Source: Geothrix sp. SG200
GTDB lineage: Bacteria > Acidobacteriota > Holophagae > Holophagales > Holophagaceae
DNA: 64,000 nt
Reading direction: 5' to 3'
Assembly: GCF_022808935.1 (NCBI RefSeq)
Contig: NZ_JAKZFR010000001.1
Coordinates: forward strand, 558,001-622,000
Each line of letters starts with the position of its first letter. The first letter of the stretch is position 1. Positions 59,984 to 64,000 of the stretch are shown piece by piece. The notes under the pieces are model-generated. The model worked only from the letters and a program-made list of their open reading frames with translations, was not told the DNA's origin and did not search any database. Position numbers and translations under genes: made by a program.

Positions 59984-61299
59984 TCCCCACCCTCCGCCTG
60001 CTGCGCCTGCTGGGCGCCTGGACCCTGCTGGGGCTGGCCGCCTCGGTGTGGGCGCGGGTGATGCCCGCGTGGCGGGCCGCCGGCTGGATCCTGCTCGCCG
60101 CCCTGTCCATCGACCTCATCCTCTCCCTCTGGCCCAAGGGACTGACCGGCGAGCGGGAGGTGCCCGGGAGCCTCGCCCTGGGCGAGTGGCGGGAGGTGCG
60201 GCTGCGGCTGCGGAATCCTTCTCCCTTCAGGCTCCAGGTCGAATGGTTCGATCATCACCCGTCAGATTTCGAAAGCCGGGGATTGCCCTCGCACCATGCG
60301 CTTCCGGCGCGCGGGTTCCTCGACCAGGCCTACCAGGTCCGTCCCGCCGCCCGCGGCCGCCGGAATTTCGGTCCCATCCAGGTGCGCGTCACCACCGGCC
60401 TGGGCCTCTGGGCGCGGACGCTGAAGCTGCCGGCCGCCTTCCCCGTGAAGGTGTTCCCGAACTTTGCCGCCGTGGCCCGATACGCGCTCCTGGCCACGGA
60501 CCAGCGGCTGTCCATGCTCGGCATCCTGAAGCGCCCCCGGCGCGGCGAAGGGCTGGATTTCCACCAGCTGCGGGAGTACCGCCAGGGCGACACCATCCGG
60601 CAGGTGGACTGGAAGGCCAGCGCCCGCAGCCGGAAGCTCATCTGCCGCGAGTACCAGGACGAGCGGGACCAGCAGGTGGTCTTCCTGCTGGACTGCGGGC
60701 GCCGCATGAGCCCGCTGGACCGCCTGGATGGCCGGGAGCTGGGGCACTTCGACCAGGCCCTCAACGCACTGTTCCTGCTGGGCTACGTGGCCCTCAAGCA
60801 GGGGGACGCGGTGGGCGTGGCCACCTTCGCGGAGGACCGTCCGCGCACCGTGGCGCCCCACAAGAGCCTCGCCACCCTCGAGCGGCTCTTCCAGGAACTC
60901 TTCGATGTGCAGCCCACCACCCATGCCCCGGACTACCTCGCGGCGGCCGAGACCTTCCTGCGCCAGTTCCGGAAGCGGAGCCTCGTCATCCTGCTGACCA
61001 ACCTCCGGGACGAGGAGGACGCCACCCTGCTGCCCGCCCTGGACCTCCTCCGCAGCCGCCACCTGGTGCTGCTCGCGAACCTCCGGGAAGGCGTGGTCGA
61101 CGAGTTCCTCTCCCAGCCCGTGACCGGCTTCGAGGCCGCCCTCGACCATGCGGTGGCCCACGACTACATGGCCCGGCGCGGAACGCTCTTCCAGCACGTC
61201 CTCCACGGCGGCACCCGCGTCCTGGACGTAACCCCCGCCAAGCTCCCCACCGCCCTCGTCAACCGCTACCTGGAACTGAAGGCTAGCGGCGCGTTCTGA
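59980..61299 (+). CDS. DUF58-domain membrane protein (vWA-like)
   Basis: A 439-residue protein with two N-terminal membrane segments (about 8-25 and 30-48), a beta-rich central part and the DUF58 hallmark GLDFHQLREYRQGDTIRQVDWKASARSRKLICREYQDERDQQVVFLLDCGRRM. The vWA-like C-terminal domain (VVFLLDCGRRMSPLDR) is incomplete as a MIDAS. It is the usual partner of MoxR. It ends 28 bp before a tRNA-Ser 3' fragment that marks the left end of an integrated element. Confidence 0.9.
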   Translation: MIPTLRLLRLLGAWTLLGLAASVWARVMPAWRAAGWILLAALSIDLILSLWPKGLTGEREVPGSLALGEWREVRLRLRNPSPFRLQVEWFDHHPSDFESRGLPSHHALPARGFLDQAYQVRPAARGRRNFGPIQVRVTTGLGLWARTLKLPAAFPVKVFPNFAAVARYALLATDQRLSMLGILKRPRRGEGLDFHQLREYRQGDTIRQVDWKASARSRKLICREYQDERDQQVVFLLDCGRRMSPLDRLDGRELGHFDQALNALFLLGYVALKQGDAVGVATFAEDRPRTVAPHKSLATLERLFQELFDVQPTTHAPDYLAAAETFLRQFRKRSLVILLTNLRDEEDATLLPALDLLRSRHLVLLANLREGVVDEFLSQPVTGFEAALDHAVAHDYMARRGTLFQHVLHGGTRVLDVTPAKLPTALVNRYLELKASGAF

Positions 61300-61326
61300 G
61301 ATCAGAGGAGCTTCGGCAGCGGTTCT

Positions 61327-61354
61327 GCGGGTTCGAATCCCTCTCTCTCCGCCA
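61327..61354 (+). other. tRNA-Ser 3' fragment, probable attachment site of integrated element
   Basis: GCGGGTTCGAATCCCTC followed by TCTCTCCGCCA reproduces the T-arm, acceptor strand, discriminator and CCA of a tRNA-Ser. The 5' acceptor strand (GGAGAGA) and anticodon arm are missing upstream, where the DUF58 gene ends. A GAAGCCGCC-GAAA-GGCGGCTTC terminator-like hairpin follows (61357-61378). With a tyrosine integrase 411 bp away this is best read as an att remnant, a displaced core of an integrated element. Confidence 0.65.
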
Positions 61355-61395
61355 CTGAAGCCGCCGAAAGGCGGCTTCTCCGTGGCGGGGAGAGA

Positions 61396-61535
61396 GCGAT
61401 TCGAAGTCACTGAATCGCTGGCAGGTAGCCGTAGGCCTCGACAGCCCGGGGGGCTGTCGAGGCCGTAAAGCGGCGTGCCAGCGATTCGTGCGGCCGGAGG
61501 GGACACGGCGCAGCCGTGGCCCCGGAGGGAATCCC
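61396..61535 (+). repeat. tRNA-Ser-associated repeat unit, copy 3
   Basis: A 140-bp unit related to the 144-bp units at 51844 and 52040. Arms GAATCGCTGGCA (61412-61423) and TGCCAGCGATTC (61476-61487) are identical, but the inner hairpin is different: GGCCTCGACAGCCC pairs with GGGCTGTCGAGGCC. Upstream (61383-61405) lies an inverted copy of the adjacent tRNA-Ser fragment. The region 61536-61640 holds one more GTTCGGCGGA...TCCGCCGAAC palindrome; nothing coding is seen between 61300 and 61765. Confidence 0.85.
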
Positions 61536-61693
61536 GGAGCTTGATTCATCTCGCCGTTCGGCGGAGCACGATCAGGCGGCGGAGAGAGAGTCCGCCGAAC
61601 CAATACTCCACGGGATTCCACTGGGTTCAACCTAGGATTAGGCAATTGAAGCAAAAAATGTAGTTTCATCAAAAATAATTCTACAAAGTCCCA

Positions 61694-61722
61694 TTGCGTT
61701 CCGTCCCAGCCGGACCTATTGT
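61694..61722 (+). promoter_or_regulatory. Candidate promoter of the integrase gene
   Basis: TTGCGT (61694-61699) and TATTGT (61717-61722) are separated by 17 bases in an AT-richer region 44 bp before the integrase ATG. Two ATGGGTAT direct repeats overlap and follow the -10 (61724 onward) and may be an operator. Confidence 0.35.
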
Positions 61723-61765
61723 ATGGGTATAGGCATGGGTATGCACCCTGATTTGGAGAGCCGAC

Positions 61766-63112
61766 ATGGGGCGTGGAAGAGATCTCCTCAGTGCCGTCGA
61801 GGTGGCCAATTCAAAGCTGAAGCCTTCGCAGAAGAGGCGGTATCTGGTTGATGGCGGCGGTCTGTACCTGATGATCACTCGCAGGGCTCAGGGGAGCGCA
61901 GACAAGAAGGCGAGAACACCCGCCAATCAGGTCTCTAAGAGTTGGTGCTTCCGGTATCGGAGCCGAGTCACAAAAAAGCCCGTTGAGCTTGGTCTAGGGC
62001 CCCTTGCTGATGTGCCCATGGCTAGGGCCAGGGTGAAGGCCGCCGAGCTGCGTGGAATGCTCGCCGAGGGTATTGATCCAAAGACGGAGATCGAGAAAAA
62101 GCGGGCGGGGCTGAAGGCCGAGGCCGCGAAGGTCATGACATTCGACCAGGCGACAAAGGGGTGTATCCAGGACCGGAAGGGTGGATGGAAGAACGAGAAA
62201 CACCTAGCCCAGTGGGAGAACACCCTTGAGACCTATGCGAGCCCCGTCATCGGACCGCTGGACGTGGCCATCATCGACCTCGCGCTGGTGAAGAAGGTGC
62301 TGGATCCGATCTGGACCACAAAGCCGGAAACCGCGTCTAGAGTCCGCCAGCGAATCGAGGCCGTGTTGGCCTGGGCCACCGTTCATGGCCGCCGGAAAGG
62401 CCCCAACCCGGCCCAGTGGAAGAACAATCTGGATCAGATCCTTCCCCCAACTTCAAAGGTGAAGAAGAAGAAGAATCATCCTGCGCTTCCCTACCAGCAG
62501 ATTGGCGCATTCACGGCTGAATTGAGGACTCAGCACGGGGCGGGCGCTAAGGCTTTGGAGTTCCTCATCCTTACGGCCTCAAGGACCAACGAAACCCTTG
62601 GAGCCGATCCGAAGGAGTTCAACCTCGACCGCGCTATCTGGACAATCCCGGCGGAGCGCATGAAGGCGGAGAAGGAGCACACGGTTCCCCTCTGCCCCCG
62701 GGCGGTGGAGATCGTGAGGGGCCTTATCAGCGAAAGGCACAACCGAATCTTCTGCAATTCTGATGGTGAGGCGCTCTCGGACGCGGTGATGCTGCGAGTC
62801 ATCTGGCGCATGAATCAGAAGAGGGCCGCCGAAGGGAAAGATGCCTGGCAGGACTCAAAGGGACAGAAGGCTGTGCCCCATGGGTTCAGGTCAACTTTCC
62901 GTGATTGGGCTGGCGAGTGCTCCAACTTCCCAAGGGAGGTCATCGAAAATGCCCTTGCCCACCAGTTGAAGGACAAAGCCGAGGCCGCGTACTCGCGTGG
63001 CACACAGCTGGCGAAGCGGAAGTTGCTCATGAATTCGTGGGCAGCCTACTGTGCCAAGCCAAGCGAGCCGCAATCTGAAAACGTCATCCCGATCCGTGCT
63101 GAGGTCGGATAA
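61766..63112 (+). CDS. P4-type tyrosine integrase
   Basis: A 448-residue phage/island integrase with an N-terminal arm-binding DUF4102-like domain (RRYLVDGGGLYLMIT), a core-binding domain (about 115-225) and a catalytic domain with Arg in TASRTNETLG near residue 275, HGFRSTFRDW near 374-377, His in ALAHQLKD and the nucleophile Tyr in AAYSRGT near 410. It catalyses site-specific recombination, probably at the tRNA-Ser 3' end. ATG 61766 follows GGAG. Base composition is lower in GC than the chromosome to the left, in keeping with transfer. Confidence 0.95.
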   Translation: MGRGRDLLSAVEVANSKLKPSQKRRYLVDGGGLYLMITRRAQGSADKKARTPANQVSKSWCFRYRSRVTKKPVELGLGPLADVPMARARVKAAELRGMLAEGIDPKTEIEKKRAGLKAEAAKVMTFDQATKGCIQDRKGGWKNEKHLAQWENTLETYASPVIGPLDVAIIDLALVKKVLDPIWTTKPETASRVRQRIEAVLAWATVHGRRKGPNPAQWKNNLDQILPPTSKVKKKKNHPALPYQQIGAFTAELRTQHGAGAKALEFLILTASRTNETLGADPKEFNLDRAIWTIPAERMKAEKEHTVPLCPRAVEIVRGLISERHNRIFCNSDGEALSDAVMLRVIWRMNQKRAAEGKDAWQDSKGQKAVPHGFRSTFRDWAGECSNFPREVIENALAHQLKDKAEAAYSRGTQLAKRKLLMNSWAAYCAKPSEPQSENVIPIRAEVG

Positions 63113-63154
63113 CTCAACCCGCAGGGCCGTGCCCTGCACTCTCATGGAGCCAAC

Positions 63155-63775
63155 ATGGCCCGGAGTCCCGAATCAAAAGTTCCTACCGCTCCCACTAACA
63201 ATAGTGATTTTGTCACCGTTCCAAGGTCAGCCCTTCAAGCCCTGGCCGAGTGGGCTTACCCAGTGATTGGTGCTGACCGCGTCTGGGCCAAGCTCCCCCC
63301 TAAGCACCCTCGCTGGACCTCCTGGAATATCGATGACGATTTGTTTGAGCAACTCTTGCGAGAGCGGATGGCCTTCCTTAAGGGGATTTTTTGGAAGGCC
63401 GAACAAGAGGCCGCCCGGAGAGAACGGGCCATGGATCCGATCCGAGACCTTGGCCATTGCCCGTCACTGGAAACATTTATGGAGTGTGTGGCGGAAATGG
63501 ATGATCCGAACTGGGACAAGCCCCTGGCTCCCAAGGAAGTGACCAAACGGAAAAAAGAAATTAGGGCCAAGCGGGCAGAGGAGGCCAGGGTTAAGAATGC
63601 CTTTGAACATCCCACCCCCGAGAAAATAGTCGGGACTATGACTCTCCTGGCTGACACATCTGTATCTGTCATCAAGAAAAACCTGGCTAGTGATGACCCA
63701 GAGATTCAAGCCAAGGCACAGGAAGAGATCCCACGCTTGGTGGCGGAACTGGGCAAGCTGGCAACGGCCTCTTAA
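63155..63775 (+). CDS. Unknown protein of the integrated element
   Basis: A 206-residue soluble protein (ATG 63155, GGAG upstream). It has a Trp-rich N-terminal third (ALAEWAYPVIGADRVWAKLPPKHPRWTSWNIDDD), a Lys/Arg/Glu-rich coiled-coil-like middle (KEVTKRKKEIRAKRAEEARVKNAF) and a helical C-terminus. No domain is recognised. It lies 42 bp after the integrase on the same strand and shares its lower GC, so it is probably cargo or a regulator of the mobile element. Function unknown. Confidence 0.7.
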   Translation: MARSPESKVPTAPTNNSDFVTVPRSALQALAEWAYPVIGADRVWAKLPPKHPRWTSWNIDDDLFEQLLRERMAFLKGIFWKAEQEAARRERAMDPIRDLGHCPSLETFMECVAEMDDPNWDKPLAPKEVTKRKKEIRAKRAEEARVKNAFEHPTPEKIVGTMTLLADTSVSVIKKNLASDDPEIQAKAQEEIPRLVAELGKLATAS

Positions 63776-63865
63776 GATTCAAACAGGCGCGGCTAGGGTA
63801 GCTCCCGAACGCTGGTCCCACACCAGTTGCCGCGCCTCCTTTGTGGGGCATCGGTGGGGTGCTGA

Positions 63866-64000
63866 GTGGTAAAACCAAAAGTAAAGCGCAGAGACATTCC
63901 ATCTGGTTACGTATGGGAGCAGATGTGGGCGTGGTCCGGAATTTACATGAATCAAATGAACGGGTTGAACCAAACTGCACTGGTAGAACTGGCTGCTTGG
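63866..64000 (+). CDS. Possible gene start running off the window
   Basis: A frame opened by GTG 63866, directly after an in-frame TGA, stays open for 45 codons to the window end. The product would begin VVKPKVKRRDIPSGYVWEQM and contains several Trp and Met, in an amino-acid pattern like the neighbouring element gene. GGTGGGG lies upstream as a weak ribosome site. Too short to assign; it could be chance. The 90 bases before it show no other feature. Confidence 0.4.
   Translation, partial: MVKPKVKRRDIPSGYVWEQMWAWSGIYMNQMNGLNQTALVELAAW

Noticed and set aside
61265-61354. Intact tRNA-Ser at the island boundary
   Set aside because: The 3' half is convincing but no 5' acceptor strand or anticodon arm is present; the upstream bases are the end of the DUF58 gene.

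Overview
The window is about 64 kb of GC-rich bacterial chromosome with densely packed genes, many four-base ATGA/GTGA overlaps and recognisable Shine-Dalgarno sites. The gene content points to a Gram-negative, c-type-cytochrome-rich soil or sediment bacterium, most likely Acidobacteriota of the Holophaga/Geothrix type. Grounds for this are an Oar-like carboxypeptidase-regulatory TonB receptor, a Ser/Thr kinase with the HRDISPQN loop, several small secreted c-type cytochromes, a metal-efflux RND system and a SpoIIM/MoxR/DUF58 cluster in a non-sporulating context. The taxonomic call is inference; no rRNA is present.

Layout. 1-4.9 kb: end of a CusB-like adaptor, a CusA-like RND pump and two small secreted YHS-type cysteine proteins (metal efflux). 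5-11.3 kb: secreted M4 peptidase, NUDIX CoA pyrophosphatase coupled to RelA/SpoT, a TrmN6-like methyltransferase and a double-domain FKBP isomerase. 11.3-15.1 kb: a minus-strand operon with a double-receiver response regulator, an M6-like peptidase and an M28 peptidase. 15.2-22.3 kb: lepA, a stand-alone MshEN protein, a minimal histidine-kinase-like protein coupled to a TonB receptor, and miaB with a duplicated start region. 22.3-31.2 kb: epimerase, GH19-like hydrolase, tRNA-Leu(UAA), cytochromes, a UvrD/PcrA helicase, a TIGR01777 epimerase, an FAD protein, a MITE and a TonB-like protein. 31.2-43.5 kb: tandem PPK2, PEP-synthase regulator, histidine kinase, NadE, tRNA-Leu(CAA), hemerythrin, Oar-like receptor, MutS2 and ribosomal protein S21. 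43.6-53.9 kb: receiver-kinase protein, ScpB, Psd, NnrU-like protein, HutD, LivK-like binding protein, TauE, MobB, tRNA-Ser(GGA) and PepD. 54-61.3 kb: a seven-gene RDD-RDD-SpoIIM-DUF4129-DUF4350-MoxR-DUF58 block. From 61.3 kb the sequence changes character (lower GC) into an integrative element: a tRNA-Ser 3' fragment, a P4-type tyrosine integrase, an unknown protein and an open reading frame running off the window.

The most unusual material is non-coding. (i) Short structured units sit next to tRNA 3' ends. Each begins with an inverted copy of the neighbouring tRNA's T-arm/acceptor and ends with a direct copy or remnant of it. They occur at tRNA-Leu(CAA), twice in tandem at tRNA-Ser(GGA), and at the tRNA-Ser fragment of the integrative element; the last three share a 140-144 bp body with conserved 12-bp arms and a variable inner hairpin. 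(ii) A 276-bp MITE-like element is inserted in a palindromic CTAG that supplied the stop codons of two convergent genes, and both genes still end correctly. (iii) Palindromes built on CAGCTGTCAG occupy three convergent intergenic gaps. (iv) The first codons of miaB are duplicated around a REP-like hairpin, creating an upstream mini-ORF that overlaps the true start.
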